A stretch of 64,000 nucleotides of DNA from Loigolactobacillus iwatensis (GTDB lineage Bacteria; Bacillota; Bacilli; Lactobacillales; Lactobacillaceae), in assembly GCF_003950295.1 (NCBI RefSeq), contig NZ_RHNP01000012.1, forward strand, positions 1 to 64,000, in the 5' to 3' direction. How positions within the stretch are numbered: position 1 is the stretch's first letter; each line of letters starts with the position of its first letter. The position numbers and the translations under genes are program-made. This document shows, one piece after another, positions 43,098 through 52,693 of this stretch. A model generated the notes under the pieces. The model did not search any database. It was not told the DNA's origin and worked only from the letters and a program-made list of their open reading frames with translations.

Positions 43098-45768
43098 AGG
43101 CTTTATGAAAACGACGCTGGAAGAACTTCACAATTTCAACAATCACAATGATTGATAACGAAGCCCCCAACACAATGCCCCACTGGAACCAGTCCAAATG
43201 CGTCACGTGGAATAATTTGTTGAAACCAGGCATTACGATCGTAGCTGCTAAAAGTACTGCTGAGGCTAAGATGGCCCAATTAAATGAACGGTTGGCAAAA
43301 ATTCCCCGGTGGAAAATCGTTCCGTGAATCGACTTAACGTTAAAGGCGTGGAACAATTGAATCATCCCTAAAGTTGCAAATGCCATCGTTAAGGCATCGG
43401 CGTGGGCCAAGTTTGCCGCTGCGTGAACTGGGTAGTTTATCGCTAACCAATAAACGAGTAAGGTAATGCCACCCTCGAGTAAGCCTTGGTAAAAGATCGA
43501 CGACGTCACTCCGCCAGACAAGAAGTTTGAATCACGTCCCCGAGGTTTATGTTTCATGATATCACGTTCCATTGGTTCAAGTCCCAGCGCAATCGCTGGA
43601 AAAGTATCCGTGACTAAATTGATCCATAAAATCTGAACGGGCGCCAAAATTTGCCAGCCTAGAATTGTCATCATAAATAAGGTCAACACTTCACCTAGAT
43701 TTGCGGAAAGCAAGTATTGAACAGCTTTTTGAATATTGGCAAATACTTTTCGGCCTTCTTCAACGGCAACGACAATTGTAGAAAAATTATCATCGGCTAA
43801 CACCATATCAGAAGCATTCTTCGAAACTTCCGTACCGGTAATTCCCATCCCAACACCGATATCTGCGGTTTTCAGTGCTGGCGCATCGTTAACCCCGTCA
43901 CCAGTCATGGCAACGACTTTGCCGCGTTTTTGCCAAGCCTTTACAATTCGAACCTTGTGTTCCGGCGCAACCCGCGCGTAAACGACATAATCAGGTACTT
44001 TTTTAGCAAACTCGGCGTCACTTAAGGCATCTAACTCACTACCGGTAATTACTGCATCGTGTTCATCCGGTTGGAGAATACCAAGGCGCAATGCAATTGC
44101 TTCGGCCGTGTCCCGGTGATCCCCAGTGATCATTAGTGAACGAATTCCAGCACCCTTAGCTTCAGCGACAGCATTGGCCACTTCCGGTCGTTCTGGATCA
44201 ATCATCCCAATCAAACCAGCGAAAGTTAAATCCTGCTCCACGGTTTCAGTCGTTATTTCAGCTGGCAAGGTTGGCACAATCTTATACGCCATCCCCAAAA
44301 CTCGGAGGGCCTGCTTCGCCAATTTAGTATTGGTAGCCAAAATTGTTTCTCGTTCTTTAGCGTCCATTTCTGGCATTTTATCATTTAATTGATAATGCGT
44401 TGTTCGGGGTAATAGTTGATCAGGTGCCCCTTTAGTCGCAATTAAATAACGGTTATCGTCCAATTGATGGATCGTTGTCATTAGCTTCCGTTCAGAATCA
44501 AATGGCACCTCGCCGGCTCGTGGCAATTGTTTAATCAAATCGGCCACGTCTAATTGATGATCCAGGCCAAATTGAACCAAGGCTGTTTCAGTTGGATCTC
44601 CAAGTAACTCGCCATCAGCATTAATTTTAGTATCGTTTGCTAACGTCATAATCCGAACAACCTTATCATCAAGGGTTACTTGACTGGTTTTAGCGTCCGT
44701 TAACTCATTATTTTCGAAAATACGTTCTACGGTCATCTTATTTTGCGTTAAGGTACCCGTTTTATCTGAGGCAATAATGTCAGTACTCCCCAACGTTTCA
44801 ACGGCTGGTAACTTACGAACAATTGCGTGGCGCTTAGCCATTCGCTTCGTTCCCAACGCTAACGTAATCGTTACGATGGCCGGCAACCCTTCTGGAATTG
44901 CTGCAACGGCCAAGGAGATCGCGGTGAGCAACATGTTTAACACAGATTCTTGGCGATTAAGTAGACCTAGGACAAAAATTAAAACGGACAAACCTAAAAT
45001 AATCCAAGTTAAAACCTTGCCTAAGTGATTTAGATTTTCCTGAAGTGGCGTCTTGGTTTCATCGGCCTGATTTAGCATTCCGGCAATTCGGCCAACCTCA
45101 GTTTGCATCCCGGTTGCGACAACAAGGCCAACACCACGGCCGTTTGTTACGTTACTGTTCATGAAGGCCATGTTAATTTGATCACCTAAACTGACCTTTT
45201 CGTCAGTTCCGGCGTTTAATGCCTTAACTGATTTTTCCACTGGTACTGACTCACCAGTTAAAGCGGACTCCTCAAGTCGTAACTGCTGCGCTTCAATCAA
45301 ACGCAGATCGGCCGGAATAACATCCCCCGCCTCCAGCAAAACAATGTCCCCAGTCACAATGTCCTCACTGTTAATGGTAACCACATTCCCACCGCGTAAA
45401 ACGTTGGCCTTAGGTGCAGACATCTCTTTAAGTGAATCAATCGCTGCTTCGGCCTGCATCTCTTGGAAAACGCCAAAAACGGCGTTTAAAATAACAACCA
45501 GCATGATGATCACGGCATCTGCAATTTCACCAGAAAAACCGGCTACTAATGCGGCCACCAGTAAAACAATAATCATAAAATCTTTGAATTGGTCAATAAA
45601 ACGTTGTAAAACATTTTTACGCTTATTTGCGACTAAGGAATTCGGCCCGTTTTGCGTTAACCGTTGCTGTGCCTCCTGCTTACTTAAACCCGCATCGGTT
45701 GTCGAAAACTTTGTCAGTAATTCTTTACTACTTTGTTGGTAATAAGGTTGTTTTTGTTGCTGAGCCAT
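43096..45768 (-). CDS. P-type ATPase, Ca2+-transporting (P2A, PacL/SERCA-like)
   Basis: An 890-residue ion pump that most likely exports Ca2+. The phosphorylated Asp335 is in DKTGT, TGES is at 171-174, the hinge motif is MTGDGVNDAPALK, and membrane helix 4 has PEGLP (292-296). About ten membrane segments are present. The N-terminus lacks metal-binding cysteine motifs, ruling against a heavy-metal pump. P2A is the best match, but Mn2+ is also transported by some relatives. AAGGAGGAATAATTT precedes the ATG. Confidence 0.93.
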   Translation of the reverse strand: MAQQQKQPYYQQSSKELLTKFSTTDAGLSKQEAQQRLTQNGPNSLVANKRKNVLQRFIDQFKDFMIIVLLVAALVAGFSGEIADAVIIMLVVILNAVFGVFQEMQAEAAIDSLKEMSAPKANVLRGGNVVTINSEDIVTGDIVLLEAGDVIPADLRLIEAQQLRLEESALTGESVPVEKSVKALNAGTDEKVSLGDQINMAFMNSNVTNGRGVGLVVATGMQTEVGRIAGMLNQADETKTPLQENLNHLGKVLTWIILGLSVLIFVLGLLNRQESVLNMLLTAISLAVAAIPEGLPAIVTITLALGTKRMAKRHAIVRKLPAVETLGSTDIIASDKTGTLTQNKMTVERIFENNELTDAKTSQVTLDDKVVRIMTLANDTKINADGELLGDPTETALVQFGLDHQLDVADLIKQLPRAGEVPFDSERKLMTTIHQLDDNRYLIATKGAPDQLLPRTTHYQLNDKMPEMDAKERETILATNTKLAKQALRVLGMAYKIVPTLPAEITTETVEQDLTFAGLIGMIDPERPEVANAVAEAKGAGIRSLMITGDHRDTAEAIALRLGILQPDEHDAVITGSELDALSDAEFAKKVPDYVVYARVAPEHKVRIVKAWQKRGKVVAMTGDGVNDAPALKTADIGVGMGITGTEVSKNASDMVLADDNFSTIVVAVEEGRKVFANIQKAVQYLLSANLGEVLTLFMMTILGWQILAPVQILWINLVTDTFPAIALGLEPMERDIMKHKPRGRDSNFLSGGVTSSIFYQGLLEGGITLLVYWLAINYPVHAAANLAHADALTMAFATLGMIQLFHAFNVKSIHGTIFHRGIFANRSFNWAILASAVLLAATIVMPGFNKLFHVTHLDWFQWGIVLGASLSIIVIVEIVKFFQRRFHKA

Positions 45769-45838
45769 AAATTATTCCTCCTTCAACGCTATAATTACTA
45801 TTTGGTACAATAAGATCCCACTGCCTAACGTAACATAC

Positions 45839-45897
45839 AAAAAAAGTGCGATTTATGTATGTCACAGTAAACAGACACACATAAGTCTCACTTTTTA
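45839..45897 (-). terminator. Terminator between the P-type ATPase gene and nadE
   Basis: Imperfect stem AAAAAGTGAGACTTATGTGTGTC / GACATACATAAATCGCACTTTTT with seven T on the minus strand. It ends transcripts coming from pncB-nadE. Confidence 0.85.
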
Positions 45898-46026
45898 AGA
45901 CAACACCAGAAAAATAATTTTTCTTGCTGATGACGTTATCGCAACAAAGATACAGCTGCAAGTTACTCCCCTATGATTTAAATTTAGTATAACTGATTAA
46001 TTATCCTAAACGCAAGTCATTTGTTA

Positions 46027-46854
46027 TTATTTCCAAAAATCATCAAAAATCGTGATTGGTAAGTGGCGCTTATGTGCCGTCTTCAAATACCAGCCTTCAA
46101 TGACATCGGCCGCCTTTTGACTGACTTCCTTACCTTCTAGGTAGGCGTCAATATCTTCATAGCGAACCCCTAAGGCCGCCTCATCTGGTAACGCAGGACG
46201 ATTCTCTTCCAGATCAGCCGTCGGTACCTTTTCGTATAAGTGAACCGGCGCACCTAATTCCCGTAGCAATTGCTTACCCTGTTCCTTATCTAACCGGTAT
46301 AAAGGCACTAGATCAGCACCGCCATCACCGAATTTGGTGTAAAAACCTGTAATCGATTCAGCTGAATGATCAGTTCCAACCACGACACCTTTTCGTGCGC
46401 CAGCAATACCATACTGGGCAATCATTCGCTGCCGTGCTTTGATGTTACCCTTGTTGAAATCGCTAATACTTAATTGATTGGCCTCAAGTGCCGTGACGGT
46501 TGCATCGACAGCTGGCTTAATGTTAACTCGCGAAATGGTATCGGCCTGAATAAACTCAATTGCCGCCATGGCGTCGGATTCATCAGCCTGATCACCATAA
46601 GGTAAGCGAACAGCAATAAAATGGTAAGTGTCATCGCCGGTTTCTGTTCGCATTTCGTTAATCGCCATCTGACTTAACCGCCCGGCCAAAGTTGAATCCT
46701 GACCACCAGAAATTCCTAAAACTAATGATTTTACAAACGGATATTTCCGTAAATAAGCCTTCAAAAAATCAACACTCTTACGAATTTCGAGCTTCGGATC
46801 AATTTCTGGTTGAGTTTTCATTGCCGCAATAATTTCTTGTTGTAACTTTCGCAT
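46027..46854 (-). CDS. nadE: NH3-dependent NAD+ synthetase NadE
   Basis: The last step of NAD synthesis: amidation of nicotinate adenine dinucleotide with ammonia and ATP. The 275 residues have the P-loop [12 protein letters not shown] and [25 protein letters not shown], typical of the single-domain ammonia-using form. I chose the ATG at 46854 (MRKLQQEI), 8 bases after AAGGAG. An in-frame GTG 9 bases upstream overlaps that SD. pncB precedes it on the same strand with a very short gap, so the two form a salvage operon for nicotinate. Confidence 0.96.
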   Translation of the reverse strand: MRKLQQEIIAAMKTQPEIDPKLEIRKSVDFLKAYLRKYPFVKSLVLGISGGQDSTLAGRLSQMAINEMRTETGDDTYHFIAVRLPYGDQADESDAMAAIEFIQADTISRVNIKPAVDATVTALEANQLSISDFNKGNIKARQRMIAQYGIAGARKGVVVGTDHSAESITGFYTKFGDGGADLVPLYRLDKEQGKQLLRELGAPVHLYEKVPTADLEENRPALPDEAALGVRYEDIDAYLEGKEVSQKAADVIEGWYLKTAHKRHLPITIFDDFWK

Positions 46855-46866
46855 TAAGGTCACTCC

Positions 46867-48342
46867 TTAATTAATCGTATCTTGCTCTTTACCCACATTT
46901 TTACTAACCTCTTGGATAATTTTCATCTTATGATCATACAACTTTTGTGATAGATCAACTGGATAATCTTGTGGGTTCAAATCACGCTTGTATTCATCCC
47001 ATAACGAATCAAGATTAGCGGCGGCATAACGGCGAATTTCTGATAAATTAGGCAACTTATAAACTAATTTGCCGTTCTCAAAAATGTCGTGCAGAATTGG
47101 ACGGGCGTTAAAATCAGTAATCGTTTTATTAATGTAAGTGTAGTGCGGATGAAACATGTAAATAGAATCTTGTTCCAGAGGCTTTTCATCCCAAAAAGCA
47201 ATATAATCCCCTTCTGATTTATCATCCGCTCTTTTAGTAATCCGCCAAACTTGCTTTTTACCAGGCGTCGACACTTTTTCGGCGTTACTCGATAGTTTAA
47301 TCGTGTCGCGCATCATGCCTTTTTTATCTTCGATCGACACTAACTTATAGACGGCACCCAGTGCTGGCTGATCATACGCTGTAATTAATTTGGTTCCAAT
47401 GCCCCAAACATCAATTCTTGCGTGCTGCATCTTCAAGTTTTGAATTGTTTTTTCGTCTAAGTCGTTAGAAGCATAAATCTTGGCTTCGGTGTAGCCAGCT
47501 TCATCCAGTTGCTGACGCACACGTTTTGAGATGTAGGCCATATCACCAGAATCAATTCGGACGCCCTGAAAATTAATTTGATCGCCCATTTCATTGGCCA
47601 CCCGAATAGCATTCGGTACCCCACTTTTTAAGGTGTCATACGTATCCACTAGAAAAACACAATCCCGGTGCGTTTCAGCATATGCCTTAAAGCCTTCATA
47701 ATCACTGCGATAGGCCTGAACTAACGAGTGGGCGTGAGTTCCACTGACTGGAATTCCAAAAATCTTGGCCGCCCGAACGTTACTCGTCGCATCAAAACCA
47801 CCGATATAGGCGGCTCGTGTCCCCCAAACGGCGGCATCCATTTCTTGCGCACGGCGGGTACCAAACTCCATGACCATATCACTGCCGACAATTGATTTAA
47901 TCCGCGCCGCCTTGGTTGCAATCAAGGTTTGATAATTAACCATGTTTAAAATCGCCGTTTCGACCAACTGACAATCAGCAAGATTTCCTTCGACTTGGAG
48001 AATTGGCTCATTATTAAAAACAAGATCGCCCTCAATTGCGGACCGAATTGTGCCAGTAAATTTAAAGTCGCGTAAATAGTCTAAAAATTCCTCAGGATAA
48101 CCCTCGGCCTCACGTAAATACGCAATATCTGAATCCGAAAACTTAATCTGTTGAATATAACGAACAACATGTTCTAGGCCAGCAAAAATTGCGTAACCGT
48201 TGCCAAACGGCATATCACGAAAATAACATTCAAAAACGGCCTGACGATTATGAATATTCTTTTCCCAGTAAGTCAATATCATATTAATTTGATAAAGGTC
48301 AGTATGCAACGTATAACTATCGTCTGGGTATAATTTTGTCAT
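46867..48342 (-). CDS. pncB: Nicotinate phosphoribosyltransferase PncB
   Basis: Turns nicotinate and PRPP into nicotinate mononucleotide with ATP. The 491-residue length is that of the Firmicute long form. GTHAHSLVQAY carries the conserved His, and KIYASNDLDEKTIQNLK and VWGIGTKLITAYDQPALG belong to the phosphoribosyl-binding part. It starts the pncB-nadE operon. Upstream, 48343-48410 shows no clear promoter, and then family A copies H1-H3 begin. Confidence 0.96.
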   Translation of the reverse strand: MTKLYPDDSYTLHTDLYQINMILTYWEKNIHNRQAVFECYFRDMPFGNGYAIFAGLEHVVRYIQQIKFSDSDIAYLREAEGYPEEFLDYLRDFKFTGTIRSAIEGDLVFNNEPILQVEGNLADCQLVETAILNMVNYQTLIATKAARIKSIVGSDMVMEFGTRRAQEMDAAVWGTRAAYIGGFDATSNVRAAKIFGIPVSGTHAHSLVQAYRSDYEGFKAYAETHRDCVFLVDTYDTLKSGVPNAIRVANEMGDQINFQGVRIDSGDMAYISKRVRQQLDEAGYTEAKIYASNDLDEKTIQNLKMQHARIDVWGIGTKLITAYDQPALGAVYKLVSIEDKKGMMRDTIKLSSNAEKVSTPGKKQVWRITKRADDKSEGDYIAFWDEKPLEQDSIYMFHPHYTYINKTITDFNARPILHDIFENGKLVYKLPNLSEIRRYAAANLDSLWDEYKRDLNPQDYPVDLSQKLYDHKMKIIQEVSKNVGKEQDTIN

Positions 48343-48410
48343 AATTAATCTCCATAAAATTTAATAAATTCATTTTAGCATTTTTACTAGAACCGTGCGA
48401 ACTTAACTGA

Positions 48411-48529
48411 AGAGTGTTTGAAAAAGCGGTTAGATTATGGAGTATAGCCTAGCTAGGCGAAAAGAGACGCGCAGCGGATCGTTCGACTAGCGTAGCTATA
48501 CGCAATAATCTGCTTTTTCAAACACGTTT
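48411..48529. repeat. Family A repeat, copy H1
   Basis: 119 bp from AGAGTGTTTGAAAAAGCGG to CTGCTTTTTCAAACACGTTT. The interior is the GGAGTATAGCCTAGCTAGG module of the E array (23145-23507), differing by few bases over the whole length although 25 kb away. Confidence 0.92.
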
Positions 48530-48534
48530 AAACT

Positions 48535-48756
48535 GGGAGTGCCTGAAAAAGCGGTTAGATTCTGAGGATTAGCCTAGATTGACGAATTATCTGTGAAACA
48601 GATGATTTGGCGATCGTAGCTACTATTTCGCAATTGAGGATTATTAACCAAAAACGTTAATAATCTTGATGCTACATACGTTGTCCATTCAACTATGGCG
48701 AAAAGCGCCAAGTTGAAACATGGCAACCGCAGGAATCTGCTTTTTCAAACACGTTT
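48535..48756. repeat. Family A repeat, copy H2
   Basis: 222 bp from GGGAGTGCCTGAAAAAGCGG to CTGCTTTTTCAAACACGTTT. The interior is CCTAGATTGACGAATTATCTG, TTCGCAATTGAGGATTATTAA and AGTTGAAACATGGCAACCGC. It is like a shortened F1 (38527-38897) without the middle modules. Confidence 0.9.
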
Positions 48757-48762
48757 AAACTA

Positions 48763-48825
48763 CGAGTGCCTGAAAAAGCGCCCAGATTATGGCGTATGGC
48801 CTACTACTCCGCAATGGAAGGTTAG
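48763..48825. repeat. Family A repeat, truncated copy H3
   Basis: Begins CGAGTGCCTGAAAAAGCGC and continues with the TATGGCGTATGGCCTACTACTCCGC-type module, then stops next to the end of the glycosyltransferase gene at 48826. The opposite end is missing. Confidence 0.8.
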
Positions 48826-49617
48826 CTAAAAAAACTGCCAACCCCACTTATTAAAGTACTTCGTCATTGATTTTAAAAATATGATAAAAACCGAAAAATG
48901 TTTGTGCGAATCCCGGGCGTAGTAATGAACAACCCGAGCCGCCGGTACATAACAAATCTTCCCGCCAGCTTGCCGCAATCGATCACATAAATCGTTATCC
49001 TCAAAATACATAAAAAAGCGTTCATCAAAACCACCAATTTCACGCATAGCTTGTGCCCGTAGAAACATGAACGCACCTGAGCCATATTTAATCAGCTGTG
49101 TCTGATTCGATAAATCGCGACATTCATAGTGGGCTAAACGTTTTGCAAACAGACGCTTAACAAAACCAAAGGGGACGAAGCGTAATAAATAATCAAAAAC
49201 ATCTAATCGCCGTCTGATCAAATATTGCGTTTCACCTTTTGGATCAACAATCTTTGGTGTTACCATACTAATCTCCGGCCGAGCTTGTAATTGATGCAAC
49301 ATCAGTGTGAAGTCGGCCTTTTTGAGTAGAATATCGGGATTACAACAAATAAAATAAGTTGTTTTAATCCGCGCAAGATTATAGTTATGACCAAAACCGA
49401 AGCCTTTATTTACAGAGGCTAAGGTGATTTGAATTTGATCAGACTGGTAAGCCTTCAACTGATTTTGGTAAGCCGGCGCGGAAGCATTATCAAACACCAT
49501 AACCCCTACGGATGAAGCGGCCAATTCGGTTTTAATTTGATTCAACACATGGAAAATATGCTTGCTATTATGCGTAACGATGCTAATCGTGACTGAATCC
49601 AGAATGACCACCTCCAA
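48826..49617 (-). CDS. Family 2 glycosyltransferase
   Basis: A GT-A fold enzyme of about 258-263 residues that probably adds a sugar, likely rhamnose, to the polysaccharide. It shows TISIVTHNSKHIF, FDNASAPAYQ, CNPDILLKKADF (the sugar-nucleotide/metal Asp region) and GGFDERFFMYFEDNDLCDRLRQAGG, all typical of rhamnosyltransferases. The start is unclear: the SD GGAGGTG (49610-49616) sits at the first possible TTG (49617). Downstream candidates are only ATT (49605) and CTG (49602). The gene overlaps the Wzy-like end by 35 bases, so coupling is likely. Confidence 0.85.
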   Translation of the reverse strand: MEVVILDSVTISIVTHNSKHIFHVLNQIKTELAASSVGVMVFDNASAPAYQNQLKAYQSDQIQITLASVNKGFGFGHNYNLARIKTTYFICCNPDILLKKADFTLMLHQLQARPEISMVTPKIVDPKGETQYLIRRRLDVFDYLLRFVPFGFVKRLFAKRLAHYECRDLSNQTQLIKYGSGAFMFLRAQAMREIGGFDERFFMYFEDNDLCDRLRQAGGKICYVPAARVVHYYARDSHKHFSVFIIFLKSMTKYFNKWGWQFF

Positions 49618-50806
49618 ACGGACTAAAATTATGTGTCAGTGGTAATTGTGCAAAAATCAAGTAAAGGAATGGGTCCTTGTTGATCTGAAGTAAATTAGGT
49701 TCAATCATACTATTTACGGCAACAATCGCCAAAATCAGTGGCACTAATAAATTACCCTGCTTGGTTAACTGAAACGAGTACCAACTAAAAAAGATAACAA
49801 TAAACAAAAACAGAATAATCCCGTAAATTAACAATAAACGGATAAAAGAAGAATCTAAATAGAAATACGCCGTTTTTTGCCAATTTGTTTTTAGAGCAAT
49901 ATTACCGCCATTACCGTGTTCAACAATATGTTGCCCAAACAGACTAAGACCGTACTTATCATAACCTTGACGGCCAATGTGCAGCCGACCGGATAACGCA
50001 TTATCAAGAAATGCATAGAAGGTCGAACCCTTCCGATACGTTAACGTCAACCAAACCGAAAGAAAGGCACTAATTGGAAAGGTCAACCACGTCCAGTGAA
50101 AAAGTCTGGCCAACCAGTGCTGCCGTGGCAAAAATCTGAGGCTACTATAGAGCAGCATCGCTAAACAAACTAATAAAAGGGAAATCACATCCAACCGTGC
50201 ATCACAAAAGACTAATAAAAAGTAGGAAATAAATAGGGTCACAACGTAATCAATGAACTTTAATTTTCCCCGTTTTAAATAACAATAAGCAATGAACAAA
50301 AAAAGTACAATTGCTGAGAAATCAGTTGGTGAAGAAAAGCCAAAGGACTGCCGTGCCGCCCCTCCTTGATCAATACTGCGGTAAATAATTAGGTTAGTAA
50401 TAACCTTATACTGTGCTAGCAACATGATGACAAGCACTTCAGGAATTCCAATCCACAAATAAGTCTTAATGATTTGGTCAAAATTGATGCCCTTGGCCCC
50501 AAGAATAAATAATAAGATAATTAATAAAATTCGATCCTTTGACATCAAGGACGAAAGTGTGAAAATAACCGTCACAAGTCCCGCCTGCATTAACTCGCGG
50601 CGCGTATAGCTATCCACAAAAACAATCTTCAATAAAATTAGCGCTCCACTAAGCACAAAAACTAACCGCCCGGCTAAAGAAGGCATGTAACTGGCTAGCA
50701 TACTTAATTTAAAAAGGTACCAAAAGAAGCTTAGCCCAAAAGCGAAGCAAAAGAGACCTTCTCCTGGACTGGCAACTGGTTTGTAAGCATCCGTTGATTG
50801 TAACAA
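49583..50806 (-). CDS. Wzy-like polysaccharide polymerase
   Basis: About 407 residues with roughly ten to eleven membrane segments and a large extracellular loop, the architecture of O-antigen/EPS polymerases. Sequence identity in this class is low, so the call rests on topology and on its place among glycosyltransferases and a Wzz-like protein. I place the start at TTG 50806, 6 bases after GGAAGGT and just beyond the previous gene stop. An ATG at 50827 lies inside the upstream gene and has no SD. Confidence 0.7.
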   Translation of the reverse strand: MLQSTDAYKPVASPGEGLFCFAFGLSFFWYLFKLSMLASYMPSLAGRLVFVLSGALILLKIVFVDSYTRRELMQAGLVTVIFTLSSLMSKDRILLIILLFILGAKGINFDQIIKTYLWIGIPEVLVIMLLAQYKVITNLIIYRSIDQGGAARQSFGFSSPTDFSAIVLFLFIAYCYLKRGKLKFIDYVVTLFISYFLLVFCDARLDVISLLLVCLAMLLYSSLRFLPRQHWLARLFHWTWLTFPISAFLSVWLTLTYRKGSTFYAFLDNALSGRLHIGRQGYDKYGLSLFGQHIVEHGNGGNIALKTNWQKTAYFYLDSSFIRLLLIYGIILFLFIVIFFSWYSFQLTKQGNLLVPLILAIVAVNSMIEPNLLQINKDPFLYLIFAQLPLTHNFSPFGGGHSGFSHD

Positions 50807-50810
50807 ACTG

Positions 50811-51698
50811 CTACCTTCCTTCTTCATTATTGACTGACTTAATTTGTGGTTTGAAAAATAGGCCTGCCCAAGTACCACGAATCACGGTCATGATTTTTTG
50901 CCCTTTTTTTGGCCGTTTACCAACAATAATCTGCCCAATGATGACGAGATTAGCCAAAATATCTTTAATCGCACCCCAGCTGCCCCGAAATTCTTTTTGC
51001 GTATAGTACTTATTACGAAACAAATAAAAATAGCGGGGAATTCGTTTCTGATCAGTCAAGATGTCCGGCGTGGCGGCAACTGTTAAATGGGTAACCTGTG
51101 CGGTTGGCACATAGTAGGCCGGATAATGTTGCGAAATTCGCATTGTATATTCATGATCATCAAACCAAATAAAGAAATCACTAATCGGCAGTCCCAGCCG
51201 TTCAACGATTCGCTGGTTAAATAAAATTGCCACAAACGACCCTGTTTTCAACCGCGTTAAGCCAGTTTTTGCTTCTGGTTGCCAATCGTACAACGGTAAC
51301 GGCCGATTACCAATTGTGCCGTCCTTAAGTTTTACTTGCGGACTCAAAAAACCAAAATTTGGAATTCTTTTTGCTGGACGTAATAACTGCGCTAACGTAT
51401 CGGCATGAACTAACGTATCATCATCCATTAACCAGATATAATCGTTAGCTACTTTGGCCGCCTGCTGCATACCATAGACGAAACCACCGGCGCCACCAAG
51501 ATTCTCGTTTAAATTAAAAATGTGTACGTGGGTACCTTTTTGTTGGGCCAAATAAGCGGCAGTTTGATCAGAACTATGATTATTAACGATAAAAATATCC
51601 GTTACTGGTTTAGACTGCGCAAAAATGGCGTTTAAACACCGCTTTAACAGCGCCAATCGATTATAGGTGACAACGACACAACTTACTTTATCCGCCAT
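50811..51698 (-). CDS. Family 2 glycosyltransferase (galactofuranosyl-/rhamnosyltransferase-like)
   Basis: A 295-residue GT-A enzyme. VSCVVVTYNRLALLKRCL opens the nucleotide-binding fold. FIVNNHSSDQTAAYL, DYIWLMDDDTLVHADTL (the DxD-like DDD, metal binding) and DFFIWFDDHEYTMRI follow. The GlfT2-like DDD-containing pattern fits a galactofuranosyl or rhamnosyl transfer. The start at ATG 51698 has AAGGAG 6 bases before it. It overlaps nothing and lies 11 bases after the gene at 51710. Confidence 0.88.
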   Translation of the reverse strand: MADKVSCVVVTYNRLALLKRCLNAIFAQSKPVTDIFIVNNHSSDQTAAYLAQQKGTHVHIFNLNENLGGAGGFVYGMQQAAKVANDYIWLMDDDTLVHADTLAQLLRPAKRIPNFGFLSPQVKLKDGTIGNRPLPLYDWQPEAKTGLTRLKTGSFVAILFNQRIVERLGLPISDFFIWFDDHEYTMRISQHYPAYYVPTAQVTHLTVAATPDILTDQKRIPRYFYLFRNKYYTQKEFRGSWGAIKDILANLVIIGQIIVGKRPKKGQKIMTVIRGTWAGLFFKPQIKSVNNEEGR

Positions 51699-51709
51699 AC
51701 TTTGCTCCT

Positions 51710-52651
51710 TCATTTACGGTGCGTTAAAAGTAGCCACTTAAACACAAAATTACGGCTAAAATCACTTTTACGAATCCCAAAATTTCTTAATCCCCTAAGG
51801 ACTGTTAACCCGGTCATATTGGGAATTTGTTGGTAGAAATTTAATAGCCGCCGATCACTTTCCCGCCACTGGGGTAACTGCAACTGCCAAAAAGAATTAA
51901 TTTGTTCAATTGAAGCAGCGATGGAGTGCCGCATTTTACGGACACCGTAACCGCGTAATACCTTCATAACCCGCGAAGAACTAGCGCCCACAGCATTATC
52001 GTGGTGCTGGCGGTAAAGAATGGTTGCTTGATCCACAAAAACCAATTGGCCCAAGGTCACCGCCAACAAAGCGTACCACCAATCGTGCATTAGAATTGCG
52101 TCGCTTGCTTTGTAAGTGTAGCTTGCTTTCAACGCCTGATTGATCATCACAGTGCAGCCAGTCACACTATTTTGGGCAACTAATTCACCTAAATTAGTCT
52201 GGCCGTGCAATCGCTGGCTCTTAATCATTGACTTGCTCACCAAATTTAAATCTGTATCGACAACGCGTAAATCAGTGTGAACTAAAATCGGTTGTTCCGC
52301 CTTTTTTTCGGCGCGAGTCATTGCGGCCAACGTAACTTGAATTTTTTCTGGCAGCCAGACATCATCTTGATCGCAAAACATATAATACGGCGCCGTAGCA
52401 GTATTCAATAATTGAAAGAACGACGGAATCACCCCTAGGTTTTGCTGTTCCTGAGGATTAATTAGGGTTAGCCGCGTATCGTTTTTCGCCAGCCGACAAA
52501 TGATAGCAACGGTTTGGTCACTAGACCCATCATCGCGAATATACAGTTGCCAATTCTGATAAGTCTGCTTTTGGATTGATTCAATTTGCTGCGTTAAATA
52601 AGTTGCACCGTTAAAAGTCGACAACAAGATCGCCACTTTGGGGCTTTGCAT
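51710..52651 (-). CDS. Family 2 glycosyltransferase (rhamnosyltransferase-like)
   Basis: A 313-residue glycosyltransferase: KVAILLSTFNGATYLTQQIESI at the start, YIRDDGSSDQTVAII, and YMFCDQDDVWLPEKI (DQDD metal/nucleotide site), like RfbF-type rhamnosyltransferases. It has no membrane segment. AGGAGGG precedes the ATG. With three such enzymes and rmlACBD alongside, the product likely contains rhamnose. Confidence 0.9.
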   Translation of the reverse strand: MQSPKVAILLSTFNGATYLTQQIESIQKQTYQNWQLYIRDDGSSDQTVAIICRLAKNDTRLTLINPQEQQNLGVIPSFFQLLNTATAPYYMFCDQDDVWLPEKIQVTLAAMTRAEKKAEQPILVHTDLRVVDTDLNLVSKSMIKSQRLHGQTNLGELVAQNSVTGCTVMINQALKASYTYKASDAILMHDWWYALLAVTLGQLVFVDQATILYRQHHDNAVGASSSRVMKVLRGYGVRKMRHSIAASIEQINSFWQLQLPQWRESDRRLLNFYQQIPNMTGLTVLRGLRNFGIRKSDFSRNFVFKWLLLTHRK

Positions 52652-52693
52652 CGTAATTTTCCCTCCTAGCGCAAAACATCATCAATTTAATCC

